Shown one piece after another: positions 26,712 through 37,250 of a DNA stretch of 64,000 nucleotides. This DNA comes from Bradyrhizobium sp. sGM-13 (lineage in GTDB: Bacteria; Pseudomonadota; Alphaproteobacteria; Rhizobiales; Xanthobacteraceae): NCBI RefSeq assembly GCF_018398875.1, contig NZ_JAGWDK010000004.1:62001-126000 (forward strand), written 5' to 3'. The notes under the pieces were generated by a model. That model ran no database searches. It saw only the letters and a program-made list of their open reading frames with translations, and was not told the DNA's origin. The position numbers were made by a program, and so were the translations under genes. Position 1 is the stretch's first letter, and the number at the start of each line of letters is the position of its first letter.

Positions 26712-28532
26712 CTAATGATTGTCCCGCGCCACGCCGACCGTGCCGGCGATATTCTGATAGCGCGTGGCGAGCTCCATGCAGGCGCCGGTGGCCTGCTGTC
26801 CGACGGTCGAGCGGTAGAGCTCCTGCCACGGCGTCTGGTGGGCCGGGTAGGGGAAGCCGCCCTTGTCCTTCAACTCGGCGCGGCGCTTCTTCAATTCATC
26901 GCTCGAGATCAGGATGTTGGCATCGCCCGTGTTGAGGTCGATGCGAACCTTGTCGCCGGTCCGCAAGATCGCCAGTCCGCCGTCGGCGGCGGCCTCGGGC
27001 GAGGCGTTGAGGATCGAGGGCGAACCCGAAGTGCCGGACTGCCTTCCGTCGCCGATGCAGGGCAGCGAGAGGATGCCGCGTTTGATCAGCGCCGCCGGCG
27101 GCTGCATGTTGACGACCTCGGCGCCGCCGGGATAGCCGATCGGCCCGGCGCCGCGGATGAACAGCACGCAGTGCTCGTCGATATTGAGCGAGGGATCGTC
27201 GATCCGGTCGTGATAGTCCTCCGGTCCCTCGAACACGATGGCGCGCCCCTCGAACGCATTCGGGTCTTTCGGATTGATCAAATAGCGGTCGCGGAATTCC
27301 TTCGAAATCACGCTGGTCTTCATGATTGCGGAATCGAACAGGTTGCCGCGCAGTACCAGGAAGCCCGCATCTTTCACCAGCGGCTTGTCGTAGCTCCAGA
27401 TCACGTCGCCGTCGGGCTTTGGCGCCTCGCGGCAGTTCTCGCCGATGGTGCGGCCGTTGACCGTGACGGCGTCTTCGTGGATGCGCTTGTGCGCCATCAA
27501 TTCGCGCACCACCGCCGGCACGCCGCCGGCGCGATGGTATTCCTCGCCGAGATAGAAGCCGGCCGGCTGCATGTTCACTAAGAGCGGGATGTCATGGCCG
27601 TGCTTCTGCCAGTCGTCGATCGAGAGCTCGACGCCGATATGCCGCGCCAGTGCGTTGATGTGGATCGGCGCGTTGGTCGAGCCGCCGATCGCCGAATTCA
27701 CCACGATGCAGTTCTCGAACGCCTTCCGCGTCAGGATGTCGGAGGGCTTGAGATCCTCCCAGACCATCTCGACGATCCGTTTTCCAGTCTCATAGGCGAT
27801 CTGGCCGCGCTCGCGATGTGGCGCGGGGATCGCCGCACAGCCCGGCAGCGACATGCCAAGCGCTTCCGCCAGCGAGTTCATGGTCGAGGCGGTGCCCATG
27901 GTGTTGCAATGGCCGACCGAGGGGGTTGAGGACGCCACGAGTTCGATGAACCCGTTGTAGTCGATCTCGCCGGCGGCAAGCATCTCGCGGGCTTTCCACA
28001 CGATGGTGCCCGAGCCGGTGCGCTCGCCGTTGTGCCAGCCGTTCAGCATCGGGCCGCCCGAGAGCACGATCGCGGGCAGATTGACGGTCGCCGCCGCCAT
28101 CAGGCAGGCCGGCGTGGTCTTGTCGCAGCCGGTGGTAAGCACCACGCCATCGAGCGGATAGCCGAACAGGACTTCGACCAGGCCGAGATAGGCGAGGTTG
28201 CGGTCGAGCGCTGCCGTCGGCCGCTTGCCGGTCTCCTGGATCGGATGCGTTGGGAATTCCATGGCGATGCCGCCGGCGGCCCGAATGCCCTCGCGCACGC
28301 GATGCGCCAGTTCGAGATGGTGGCGGTTGCACGGGGAGAGGTCGTTGCCGGTCTGGGCGATGCCGATGATCGGCTTGCCGGATTGCAATTCCTCCCGGGT
28401 CAGGCCGTAATTGAGGTAGCGCTCGAGATAGAGCGCGGTCATTCCCGGATTATGCGGATTATCGAACCACTCGAGGGAACGTAGTCTTCGGCCCTTGCCA
28501 TTGGTGGCAGTCTTGTTGTCGTTCTTTTTCAT
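26712..28532 (-). CDS. IlvD/Edd family sugar-acid dehydratase (xylonate/arabinonate dehydratase-like)
   Basis: Fe-S enzyme that dehydrates aldonic acids to 2-keto-3-deoxy acids; 606 residues. Three family cysteines are visible: C68 ([10 protein letters not shown]), C136 ([10 protein letters not shown]) and C209 ([11 protein letters not shown]). The protein closely follows the Caulobacter XylD pattern as I recall it, including the [13 protein letters not shown] opening and [21 protein letters not shown]. The ATG at 28532 follows GGGAGGAACC. The KDG kinase and KDPG aldolase across the locus argue for a six-carbon aldonate, whereas the XylD likeness argues for a pentonate, so the substrate is open. 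A LacI-type operator lies about 130 bases upstream. Confidence 0.9.
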   Translation of the reverse strand: MKKNDNKTATNGKGRRLRSLEWFDNPHNPGMTALYLERYLNYGLTREELQSGKPIIGIAQTGNDLSPCNRHHLELAHRVREGIRAAGGIAMEFPTHPIQETGKRPTAALDRNLAYLGLVEVLFGYPLDGVVLTTGCDKTTPACLMAAATVNLPAIVLSGGPMLNGWHNGERTGSGTIVWKAREMLAAGEIDYNGFIELVASSTPSVGHCNTMGTASTMNSLAEALGMSLPGCAAIPAPHRERGQIAYETGKRIVEMVWEDLKPSDILTRKAFENCIVVNSAIGGSTNAPIHINALARHIGVELSIDDWQKHGHDIPLLVNMQPAGFYLGEEYHRAGGVPAVVRELMAHKRIHEDAVTVNGRTIGENCREAPKPDGDVIWSYDKPLVKDAGFLVLRGNLFDSAIMKTSVISKEFRDRYLINPKDPNAFEGRAIVFEGPEDYHDRIDDPSLNIDEHCVLFIRGAGPIGYPGGAEVVNMQPPAALIKRGILSLPCIGDGRQSGTSGSPSILNASPEAAADGGLAILRTGDKVRIDLNTGDANILISSDELKKRRAELKDKGGFPYPAHQTPWQELYRSTVGQQATGACMELATRYQNIAGTVGVARDNH

Positions 28533-28663
28533 TGGTTCCTCCCGCACTGCAAGCTCGTGGGCGGCTAAAATCACGGCGGCGATTGCACCATGCTGAAAAT
28601 TTCATCCGCTGCAACGCGCTTCGCCCGTGTCCTATTGAGCAACCGATCTTAGTTCGGGCCAAA

Positions 28664-28677
28664 AGATAGCGCTACCA
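28664..28677. promoter_or_regulatory. LacI-family operator candidate (dehydratase side)
   Basis: AGATAGCGCTACCA matches the 14-base palindrome TGATAGCGCTATCA at 12 positions, with the GATAGCGCT core intact. A second site at 29793 has the same core on the other strand. The site lies between the lacI-type gene and the dehydratase operon and is a likely binding site for that regulator. Confidence 0.6.
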
Positions 28678-28691
28678 TTTTCTATCCGCGC

Positions 28692-29750
28692 TCAATCTAT
28701 GCCGACAGATCCGGCCATCACGGTGCTTTGTCGCGTTGAGCTTTCACGGACGACCAACTGAAAGCCGAGGTCGAGCACCGGCGTCTGGGGGCGACGGCCC
28801 TCGATCGCGTCAATCACCATGGTGACGGCGTGCCGGCCCATTTCATAGCGATTGGTTCGTACGCTCGTGATCGAGGGAACCGCGGCGGCGGTGAATTCAA
28901 GGTCGTTGAAGCCGACAATGGCCAAGTCACGGGGAATCGATATCTGCCGACGCTGGCATTCGAAGAGAACGCCGAGTGCGAGGTCGTCATTGACGCAGAA
29001 GACCGCGTCGATATCGGGCGTCTGGGCAAGGAGGTCGGCGAACAGCGTTCCGCCAAGCGTGACGGTGGTGGGCACGGAAGTGGTGACGATGAGGTTCGGG
29101 TCGAACAGCGAGGCCGCTTTCATGGCATCACGATACCCTTCGAACCGCCGCTGCACGCGGGGGTCCATTCGCGCGCCGAGAAATCCGATGCGGCGGCGTC
29201 CCTGCTCGAGGATGTGCGAAATCGCCGCAGAAGCTGCGTCGTAGTGCGAAAAGCCGACCATCATGTCGACAGGACTGTCGCCGATCTCCATGATTTGCGT
29301 GACCGGGCAATTCATCGACTCCAGGATCGTGCGCGATTCCGCGGTTTGGTTGATGCCGGTGACGATCAATCCCGCAGGCTTCTGCGCCCGAAACAGGCGT
29401 AGCAGCTTTTCCTCCTGCAGGATGCTGTAGCGCGTATTGGCAAGTTGAATGGTGTAGCGGCTACCTTCGGAGGAATCGTAGATGCCGCGCAACACATCGG
29501 CGAACACGTTGTTGGTGAGAGAAGGAATGACGACGCCGATGACTTCGGTGCGGTGCGAGGCCAGCGCGCGCGCAGCGAGATTGGGTACGTAACCCAGTTC
29601 CTTCACGGCGCTGTCGACGCGTTCCCGCTTGCTAAGCGACAGCGCTTCGGGGTTCCTGAAAAAACGTGATGCCGTAATTGGGCTGACGCCAGCGAGCTTG
29701 GCGACCTCGGTGAGGCGGATTTTGCCAGACTTTGTCTGTTTTCGTCCCAT
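28692..29750 (-). CDS. LacI family transcriptional regulator
   Basis: A 352-residue repressor. The N-terminal helix-turn-helix and hinge (RLTEVAKLAGVSPITASRFF, then LGYVPNLAARALAS) precede a periplasmic-binding-like core with VIPSLTNNVFADVLRG and CVNDDLALGVLF. It resembles the GntR-like branch controlling sugar-acid genes. It lies between the dehydratase operon and the ABC importer operon, each preceded by a matching palindrome, which supports control of both and of itself. Confidence 0.92.
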   Translation of the reverse strand: MGRKQTKSGKIRLTEVAKLAGVSPITASRFFRNPEALSLSKRERVDSAVKELGYVPNLAARALASHRTEVIGVVIPSLTNNVFADVLRGIYDSSEGSRYTIQLANTRYSILQEEKLLRLFRAQKPAGLIVTGINQTAESRTILESMNCPVTQIMEIGDSPVDMMVGFSHYDAASAAISHILEQGRRRIGFLGARMDPRVQRRFEGYRDAMKAASLFDPNLIVTTSVPTTVTLGGTLFADLLAQTPDIDAVFCVNDDLALGVLFECQRRQISIPRDLAIVGFNDLEFTAAAVPSITSVRTNRYEMGRHAVTMVIDAIEGRRPQTPVLDLGFQLVVRESSTRQSTVMAGSVGID

Positions 29751-29791
29751 CTTGCGCTCATATCACAACAAATTAGACGTTTGAACAATTA

Positions 29792-29820
29792 TTGACAGCG
29801 CTATCATCGGATTGCTAAAA
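29792..29820 (+). promoter_or_regulatory. promoter candidate for the sugar-acid importer operon
   Basis: A perfect TTGACA -35 box (29792-29797) lies 17 bases before a weak -10 candidate CTAAAA (29815-29820), about 125 bases before the ATPase gene. The -35 box overlaps the LacI-type palindrome at 29793, so bound repressor would block polymerase. Confidence 0.45.
29793..29806. promoter_or_regulatory. LacI-family operator candidate (importer/regulator side)
   Basis: TGACAGCGCTATCA matches TGATAGCGCTATCA at 13 of 14 positions. It lies between the divergent lacI-type and ABC importer genes and overlaps a TTGACA box. With the site at 28664 it brackets the regulator gene. Confidence 0.65.
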
Positions 29821-29943
29821 GCCGCCAAACTGCGGATGATAATGACCGTTGAATTCGACTTCCGGCATTAGAGTCGAAAAGACAGCATGGCGTCGTCGCC
29901 CGTCTGTGGCGCCACAAAGCAAAAATTGAGGGGAGAGAGCTCG

Positions 29944-31003
<1,060 letters not shown>

Positions 31004-31011
<8 letters not shown>

Positions 31012-31043
31012 GCAATAACCAAATGGGCTGAGCAATAACCAAA
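31004..31043 (+). repeat. 20-base tandem duplication spanning a stop codon
   Basis: TGGCTGAGCAATAACCAAA is followed directly by GGGCTGAGCAATAACCAAA, two adjacent near-identical copies of about 20 bases. The first contains the TGA stop of the ATPase gene. It is a recent local duplication in the spacer before the binding-protein gene. Confidence 0.8.
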
Positions 31044-31066
31044 AAATACTCAAAGGGAGGATGACT

Positions 31067-32386
31067 ATGCAGGATTTTACTCGCCGCTCTCTGCTTCAAG
31101 GCGGCACTGCGCTGGCGGCAGCCGGCGCGCTGACCGGACCCGCACTGCTCGATTTCGCCAAGGCCTGGGCGCAGGCTTCGCCTTGGAAGGCGGAGCCGGG
31201 CGCCAAGCTCACGGTGATGCGCTGGAAGCGCTTCGTGCCGGCGGAAGACGATGCGTTCAATGCGATGGTCGCCGCGTTCAAGGCTGCGACCGGCACCGAA
31301 ATGAACGTATTCTCGGAGTCGTTCGAGGACGTGCAGCCGAAGGCGTCCGTTGCCGCCAACACCGGCTCGGGCCTCGACCTCGCCTGGGGCCTGCATACGC
31401 TGCCGCAACTGTTCCCGGCGCAGGTGCTGCAGATGAACGACGTCGCCGACTATCTCGGCAAGAAATATGGCGGCTGGACCGAGGCCGCGGCGGTGACCTG
31501 CAAGCAGGGCAACAATTGGCTCGGCATCCCGGTTGCGACCGTCGGCGGCTACATGACCTACCGCAAGTCGTCGCTGGACAAGGCCGGCTACAAGGAATTC
31601 CCGACGGATTTTCCGGGCTTCCTTGAGATGTGCAAGAAGCTCAAGGCCAACAACACCCCGGCCGGTTTCCCGCTCGGCCACGCCTCGGGCGACGCCAACG
31701 CCTGGCTGCACTGGATCCTCTGGGGGCACGGCGCCTACACCGTCGACAAGGACAATAAGGTCATCATCAACTCGCCCGAGACGGTGAAGGCGCTCGAATA
31801 CTGCAAGGCGCTGTCCGAGACCTTCATTCCCGGCGTCGCGTCCTGGAACGACTCGTCGAACAACAAGGCGTTCCTGGCCGGCGAACTGCATTGCACCGCT
31901 AACGGCATCTCGATCTATGTCGCGGCAAAGGACGATGCGACCAAGAAGGAGCTCGCGGAAGATACCTATCACGCGCTCTGGCCGGTCGGTCCCGTCGGCA
32001 AGCCGACTGAACTGCAGCTCTGCGTTCCGATCCTGGCGTTCAAGTTCACCAAATACCCGAACGCCGCGAAGGCTTTCATTGCCTTCATGCTGGAGAAGGA
32101 AAACTACGACAAGTGGCTGTCGGGTGCGCGGGGCTATCTCACGCACACGCTGAATGCCTACGACAACTCGCCGGTCTGGACGGCGGATCCGAAGAACCAG
32201 GTGTTCAGCCAGGCCAGCAAGCGCGCGCTGCCCGCGTCCGGCATCGGTACGCCCGGCGAGAAGGCGGCGACTGCGATCGCCGACTTCCTTGTGGTCGACA
32301 TGTTCGCCAATTATGCAACCGGCGCCAAGGATGCCAAGACGGCGATCGCGGAAGCCGAACGGCAATTGAAGCGCATCTATCGCTGA
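31067..32386 (+). CDS. sugar ABC transporter substrate-binding protein
   Basis: Family 1 extracellular solute-binding protein, 439 residues. The N-terminus MQDFTRRSLLQGG is a twin-arginine export signal, with cleavage likely after AWA near residue 36. The ATG at 31067 is chosen because GGGAGG sits six bases before it; the ATG at 31061 abuts that site. The ligand is probably the sugar or sugar acid degraded by the neighbouring dehydratase, kinase and aldolase. Confidence 0.92.
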   Translation: MQDFTRRSLLQGGTALAAAGALTGPALLDFAKAWAQASPWKAEPGAKLTVMRWKRFVPAEDDAFNAMVAAFKAATGTEMNVFSESFEDVQPKASVAANTGSGLDLAWGLHTLPQLFPAQVLQMNDVADYLGKKYGGWTEAAAVTCKQGNNWLGIPVATVGGYMTYRKSSLDKAGYKEFPTDFPGFLEMCKKLKANNTPAGFPLGHASGDANAWLHWILWGHGAYTVDKDNKVIINSPETVKALEYCKALSETFIPGVASWNDSSNNKAFLAGELHCTANGISIYVAAKDDATKKELAEDTYHALWPVGPVGKPTELQLCVPILAFKFTKYPNAAKAFIAFMLEKENYDKWLSGARGYLTHTLNAYDNSPVWTADPKNQVFSQASKRALPASGIGTPGEKAATAIADFLVVDMFANYATGAKDAKTAIAEAERQLKRIYR

Positions 32387-32507
32387 GGAACCGGAGCGGG
32401 CGGCGGGTGCCGCCGTCCGCTCCGTCAATACGGGCGTGATCTGGAAAAGCGGGGGACGGCTTCCGGCAAATCACGCGCAGCAAGAAGCAGTAATCGGGAC
32501 ATCAGGC

Positions 32508-33467
32508 ATGGCTGACATCGCAATCGCGCCACGACGCGCCAAGACGGAGATCCGCGAGGCCAGCGCGTGGGACCAGCTCAAGCACAACCGTAACTGGCTG
32601 GGCTTCTGGTTCATGGTGCCGGCGCTGGCGTTCCTGATCTTCTTTCTGGCCTATCCGCTTGGCCTCGGTATCTGGCTTTCATTCACGGATACCCGTATCG
32701 GCCGGGTAGGGCAGTATGTCGGGACCGAGAATTACGAATGGCTGTGGGATGACGCGATTTTCTGGCTTTCGGTATTCAACACGCTTCTCTACACGTTTAT
32801 CGCGAGCGCCATCAAATTCGGAATAGGGCTCTATCTGGCCCTGCTGTTGAACGAGAACATGCCGTTCAAGGCGATGCTGCGCGCGCTGGTGCTGATTCCC
32901 TTCATCGTGCCGACGGTGCTGTCGGCGCTGGCATTCTGGTGGATCTTCGATTCACAATTCTCGATCATCTCGTGGTCGTTGAAGCAGATGGGGCTGATCA
33001 CCGAGAACATCAATTTCCTCGGCGACACGACATGGGCGCGTATCTGCGTAATCTTCGCCAATATCTGGCGCGGCGTGCCGTTCGTCGCGATCACGCTGCT
33101 CGCCGGCCTGCAGACCGTGCAGCCGTCGCTCTATGAGGCCGCGACGCTCGATGGCGCGTCGCGCTGGCAGATGTTCCGCTTCATCACCTATCCGCTGTTG
33201 ACGCCGATCATCGCCGTCGTGATGACGTTCTCGGTGCTGTTCACCTTCACCGACTTCCAGTTGATCTGGGCGATGACGCGGGGCGGCCCGGTCAATGCCA
33301 CGCATCTGATGGCGACCCTGTCGTACCAGCGCGCGATCATCGCGGGTCAGTTGGGCGAGGGCGCGGCGATCTCGAGCGCGATGATCCCGTTCCTCCTCGC
33401 CGCCATCATGGTGTCTTGGTTCGGCCTGCAGCGCCGCAAGTGGCAGCAAGGGGAAAACAATGACTGA
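32508..33467 (+). CDS. sugar ABC transporter permease (UgpA/MalF type)
   Basis: Six-helix permease of 319 residues. The EAA loop reads YEAATLDGASRWQMFRFITYPLL, the contact site for the UgpC-class ATPase. The ATG at 32508 begins MADIAIAPRR; the frame is open earlier. It overlaps the next permease gene by eight bases. Confidence 0.93.
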   Translation: MADIAIAPRRAKTEIREASAWDQLKHNRNWLGFWFMVPALAFLIFFLAYPLGLGIWLSFTDTRIGRVGQYVGTENYEWLWDDAIFWLSVFNTLLYTFIASAIKFGIGLYLALLLNENMPFKAMLRALVLIPFIVPTVLSALAFWWIFDSQFSIISWSLKQMGLITENINFLGDTTWARICVIFANIWRGVPFVAITLLAGLQTVQPSLYEAATLDGASRWQMFRFITYPLLTPIIAVVMTFSVLFTFTDFQLIWAMTRGGPVNATHLMATLSYQRAIIAGQLGEGAAISSAMIPFLLAAIMVSWFGLQRRKWQQGENND

Positions 33468-34395
33468 TCTCCCCACCTCACGGATTGATCTCAAGGCCGT
33501 CCTGCATAGCTCGGCGCCAACGATCGCGAAGGACGATCATAGCGAAGGCATGAGCTATCTGCAGTCGGTGCCGCGCCGGCTGGTGACGCTCTATCTGCCG
33601 CTGTCGATCATCGTCATCGTGCTGCTATTCCCGTTCTACTGGATGGGCCTGACGGCGATCAAACCGGACGAGCAGTTGCTCGATCTCGACAAGTACAACC
33701 CGTTCTGGACCTGGAATCCGACCTTCAAGCACTTTTACAAGCTCCTGTTCGAAAGCCACTATCCGATGTGGCTCTGGAACACGATGTATGTCGCGGTCTG
33801 CGCCACCATCCTGTCGATCATCGCGAGCGTGCTCGCGGCCTATGCCATCGTCCGGCTACGCTACAAGGGCGCCAATATGGTCGGCGGCCTGATCTTCCTG
33901 GCCTATCTTGTGCCGCCGTCGATCCTGTTCATTCCGCTGGCGACCGTCGTGTTCCAGTACGGCCTGTTCGACTCGCCGATGGCGTTGATCCTGACCTATC
34001 CGACCATCCTGATCCCGTTCTCGACCTGGTTGCTGATGGGCTACTTCAAGACCATCCCGTTCGAGCTGGAGGAATGCGCGCTGATCGATGGTGCCAGCCG
34101 TTGGCAGATCCTGATCAAGATCGTGCTGCCGCTGGCGATTCCCGGACTGATCTCGGCGTTCATCTTCTGCTTCACGCTGTGCTGGAACGAGTTCATCTAT
34201 GCGCTGACGTTCCTGCAATCGACCTCCAACAAGACGGTGCCGGTCGCAATCGTCAACGAATTCGTCGATGGCGACATCTATCGCTGGGGCTCGCTGATGG
34301 CGGGTGCGCTGGCGGGCTCGTTGCCGCTCGTCATCCTTTACGCCTTCTTCGTCGAGCACTATGTGTCGGCCATGACGGGAGCCGTGAAAGAGTAA
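33460..34395 (+). CDS. sugar ABC transporter permease (UgpE/MalG type)
   Basis: Second permease, 311 residues. A cytoplasmic leader of about 45 residues precedes the first helix (LYLPLSIIVIVLLFPFYWMGLT). The EAA loop is LEECALIDGASRWQILIKIVLPLAIPG. It is the last of the four importer genes; a dispersed repeat follows. Confidence 0.93.
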   Translation: MTDLPTSRIDLKAVLHSSAPTIAKDDHSEGMSYLQSVPRRLVTLYLPLSIIVIVLLFPFYWMGLTAIKPDEQLLDLDKYNPFWTWNPTFKHFYKLLFESHYPMWLWNTMYVAVCATILSIIASVLAAYAIVRLRYKGANMVGGLIFLAYLVPPSILFIPLATVVFQYGLFDSPMALILTYPTILIPFSTWLLMGYFKTIPFELEECALIDGASRWQILIKIVLPLAIPGLISAFIFCFTLCWNEFIYALTFLQSTSNKTVPVAIVNEFVDGDIYRWGSLMAGALAGSLPLVILYAFFVEHYVSAMTGAVKE

Positions 34396-34436
34396 GCGCG
34401 TAAGGTCCGCATCAAGAAATAGCAAAGCTATCGCTA

Positions 34437-34558
34437 GTCGTCCCTGCGAAAGCAGGGACCATAACCACCGGCGGCAATTGTTGAGACGAAGCCGTCAAAC
34501 ATCCCATCTTGATTGCATCGGCCGCGGCGTATGGGTCCCGGCTCAAGGCCGGGACGAC
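34437..34558. repeat. dispersed inverted repeat, GTCGTCCCTGCG family, copy 1
   Basis: GTCGTCCCTGCGAAAGCAGG opens the element and GGGACGAC closes it; inner blocks ACCATAACCACCGG and GGCGTATGGGTCCC are shared with the copy at 38801. It is about 122 bases long, with each end forming its own hairpin. It separates the importer from the denD-like gene. Confidence 0.85.
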
Positions 34559-34583
34559 CAAGTATGAAGAGGGAGTAGGGGTC

Positions 34584-35567
34584 TTGCACATTCTGATTCT
34601 CGGCGCCGCCGGCATGGTGGGCCGCAAGCTGACCGAACGGTTGCTGCGCGACGGCCGCCTCGGCAAGCACGACATCACCCGAATGACGCTGCAGGACGTG
34701 GTGGCGCCCACCAAGCCCAACGCGTCGATCCCGATTCAAGTCGTGGCTTCCGATTTCGCCGATCCCGGAGCGGCGGAGCCGCTGATCGCGCATCGACCGG
34801 ACGTGATCTTTCATCTCGCCGCGATCGTTTCCGGCGAGGCCGAGGCCGAATTCGACAAGGGCTACCGGATCAATCTCGACGGCACGCGATACCTGATCGA
34901 TGCCATCCGCCACGCCGGCGGCGGCTACAAGCCGCGGCTGGTGTTCACGTCCTCGATCGCAGTGTTCGGCGCGCCTTTCCCGGAAAAGATCGGCGACGAA
35001 TTCTTCCATACCCCGCTGACGAGCTATGGTACGCAGAAGTCGATCTGCGAACTCCTGATCAACGATTACACCCGCAAGGGCCTGCTCGACGGCATCTCGA
35101 TCCGCCTGCCGACGATCTGCGTGCGGCCGGGCAAGCCGAACAAGGCGGCCTCCGGCTTCTTCTCCAACATCATTCGCGAGCCGCTGGCCGGCGAGGAGGC
35201 CGTGTTGCCGGTCTCCGAAGACGTGCGGCACTGGCACGCCTCGCCAAAATCGGCGGTGGGCTTTCTGGTCCACGCCGGCACCATGGATCTCGACGCGATG
35301 GGGCCGCGGCGTAATCTCACTATGCCCGGCATGTCGGTGACCGTCGGCGAACAGATCGCGGCGCTCGACCGCGTCGCCGGCAGGAACGTCACCGCGCGCA
35401 TCAAGCGCGTGCCCGATCCGACCATTATCGGTATCGTCTCTGGTTGGCCGCGGGATTTTTCCACCGATCGCGCGCTGAAGCTCGGCTTCACCACCGCGGA
35501 AAAGACGTTCGACGACATTATCCGGATTCATATCGAGGATGAGCTCGGCGGCAACTTCGCGGCCTGA
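34584..35567 (+). CDS. denD: D-erythronate dehydrogenase-like NAD-dependent epimerase/dehydratase
   Basis: Extended SDR of 327 residues starting MHILILGAAGMVGRKLTERL. It has the Rossmann loop GAAGMVG, the SSIAVFG serine and a YGTQK catalytic pair. The pattern is that of DenD (D-erythronate dehydrogenase, which oxidises the 2-hydroxyl of aldonates). The start is a TTG at 34584 with GGAGTAGGGG upstream. In this locus it could oxidise a sugar acid or a lactone precursor; the assignment to erythronate itself is not certain, because the kinase and isomerases of the known erythronate pathway are absent. Confidence 0.75.
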   Translation: MHILILGAAGMVGRKLTERLLRDGRLGKHDITRMTLQDVVAPTKPNASIPIQVVASDFADPGAAEPLIAHRPDVIFHLAAIVSGEAEAEFDKGYRINLDGTRYLIDAIRHAGGGYKPRLVFTSSIAVFGAPFPEKIGDEFFHTPLTSYGTQKSICELLINDYTRKGLLDGISIRLPTICVRPGKPNKAASGFFSNIIREPLAGEEAVLPVSEDVRHWHASPKSAVGFLVHAGTMDLDAMGPRRNLTMPGMSVTVGEQIAALDRVAGRNVTARIKRVPDPTIIGIVSGWPRDFSTDRALKLGFTTAEKTFDDIIRIHIEDELGGNFAA

Positions 35568-35600
35568 GTTGATTTCTCGCCCGTTCATGCGGATGCGGTC

Positions 35601-36548
35601 ATGAGCAAGGTAGCCTGCATCGGCGAATGCATGATCGAACTGAAGCAGGCCCAAGGCACTCAAGCTGGCCTGTTTTCGCGCGGCTATGGCGGCGACACGC
35701 TCAACACGGCCGTCTATCTCGCGCGCCTCGGCACCAGCACCGATTACATCACCGCGCTTGGCGATGACCCTCTCAGTGACGAGATGATCGCGGGCTGGAC
35801 CGCAGAAGGGGTCGGAACCGCACGGGTGATACGGCTGCCCGGCAAACTGCCGGGTCTCTACATGATCGAGACCGACGACAAGGGAGAACGCCGGTTCTTC
35901 CACTGGCGCGACAGCGCCGCCGCGCGCAGCCTGATGGATCTACCGGAGACACCGGAGATACTGAATGCGCTCGCCAGCTACGATGTCATCTATCTCTCGG
36001 CCATTACACTGTCGCTCTACAGCCCGGAGGGGCGGGCGCGGCTGTTCGCGGCGGTCAAGCGGGCGCGGGAGAGGGGAACGCGCTTTGCGTTCGACACTAA
36101 TTTTCGTGCACGCGGCTGGCCCGATCCGGATATCGCGCGTGCGGTCTTTCGTGAAGCCTTTGAGATTTCTGACATCGTTTTGGCCTCGCTTGAAGATTTG
36201 TTGCCGCTCTTTCCCTACGAAAGCGACGATGACTTGCTATCACGCATACCCAGCGTGGAGGTCGTGTTGAAGTTGCTCAAACCCGCGACGGTTCTGCGTG
36301 TTGAAGGCGTCCTACATCGGACGGAGGCGGAACCCTTGAAAGCGCCCGTTGTCGATACCACGGCGGCGGGCGACAGTTTTGCCGCCGCCTATGTTGCCGC
36401 GCGCCTTGCCGGCGCGGACCCGGTTGAGGCCGCGTGGACGGGACACCGCCTTGCCGGCGTTGTGGTATGCCATCCCGGGGCGATCATCCCGCGTGCAGCG
36501 ATGCCGCCCGACCTCATTCCCGCTACCTCTCGCAAGGCTCCTCCATGA
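35601..36548 (+). CDS. kdgK: 2-keto-3-deoxygluconate kinase (PfkB family)
   Basis: Ribokinase-family kinase, 315 residues. It opens VACIGECMIEL, has the sugar-binding GGDTLNTAVYLARLG, the KdgK-like FHWRDSAAAR and the catalytic DTTAAGDSFAAAY with the general-base aspartate. It phosphorylates 2-keto-3-deoxygluconate to KDPG. Its stop overlaps the start of the aldolase gene by four bases (ATGA), so kinase and aldolase are coupled. Confidence 0.9.
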   Translation: MSKVACIGECMIELKQAQGTQAGLFSRGYGGDTLNTAVYLARLGTSTDYITALGDDPLSDEMIAGWTAEGVGTARVIRLPGKLPGLYMIETDDKGERRFFHWRDSAAARSLMDLPETPEILNALASYDVIYLSAITLSLYSPEGRARLFAAVKRARERGTRFAFDTNFRARGWPDPDIARAVFREAFEISDIVLASLEDLLPLFPYESDDDLLSRIPSVEVVLKLLKPATVLRVEGVLHRTEAEPLKAPVVDTTAAGDSFAAAYVAARLAGADPVEAAWTGHRLAGVVVCHPGAIIPRAAMPPDLIPATSRKAPP

Positions 36549-37195
36549 TCGCAGCCACAAGGCAGGAACAGCTCGCCACGATCTTCAAGTCTGCGACGGT
36601 GATCCCTGTGCTCACCATCGAACGGCTGGAAGACGCGGTGCCGCTGGCGCGCGCGCTGGTGGCAGGCGGGGTGCGCGTGCTGGAAGTCACCTTGCGGACG
36701 CCGGTTGCCGCAGACGCCGCCAAGGCCATGATCGCAGAGGTGCCGGAGGCCATCGTCGGCATTGGCACGATCCTGAACGCCGACGACTTGGCCCGGGCGC
36801 GCGCGCTCGGGGCCAAATTCGGAATCAGCCCGGGCGCGACGCCGGAGCTATTGAAAGCCGCCGCCGCGAGCGACCTGCCATTTGCCCCGGGGATCGCGAC
36901 CGCGTCCGAGCTGATGCAGGCGCTGGCGGCCGGCTTCGACATCGTTAAATTCTTTCCAGCGGAACAGTCCGGCGGTATCAAGGCACTTCGGGCGCTGGCC
37001 GGGCCGTTTCTGAGTATCAGGGTCTGCCCGACCGGCGGCATCGGAGAGGCCAATGCCGCAATCTGGTTGGCTGAGCCGAATGTGGTGGCGGTGGGCGGTT
37101 CCTGGCTTTGTCCGGCAGCGGACATCCGGTCCGGGAACTGGGTCGGCATAACCGCCATGTGCGCGCGGACCATGAAATCGCTGAAACCGGCGTGA
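36545..37195 (+). CDS. eda: 2-dehydro-3-deoxy-6-phosphogluconate aldolase
   Basis: Class I aldolase of 216 residues that splits KDPG into pyruvate and glyceraldehyde 3-phosphate. The general base is in VLEVTLRTP, followed by GIGTILNADDLARA, GISPGATPELL, and the Schiff-base lysine in DIVKFFPAEQSGG. The ATG at 36545 overlaps the kinase stop. It completes the route dehydratase-kinase-aldolase in this locus. Confidence 0.93.
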   Translation: MIAATRQEQLATIFKSATVIPVLTIERLEDAVPLARALVAGGVRVLEVTLRTPVAADAAKAMIAEVPEAIVGIGTILNADDLARARALGAKFGISPGATPELLKAAAASDLPFAPGIATASELMQALAAGFDIVKFFPAEQSGGIKALRALAGPFLSIRVCPTGGIGEANAAIWLAEPNVVAVGGSWLCPAADIRSGNWVGITAMCARTMKSLKPA

Positions 37196-37250
37196 AGTCT
37201 ATTCCCCGATAGGCTACATAAGTCTTCAGAACGAAATAGGGAGAACGACC

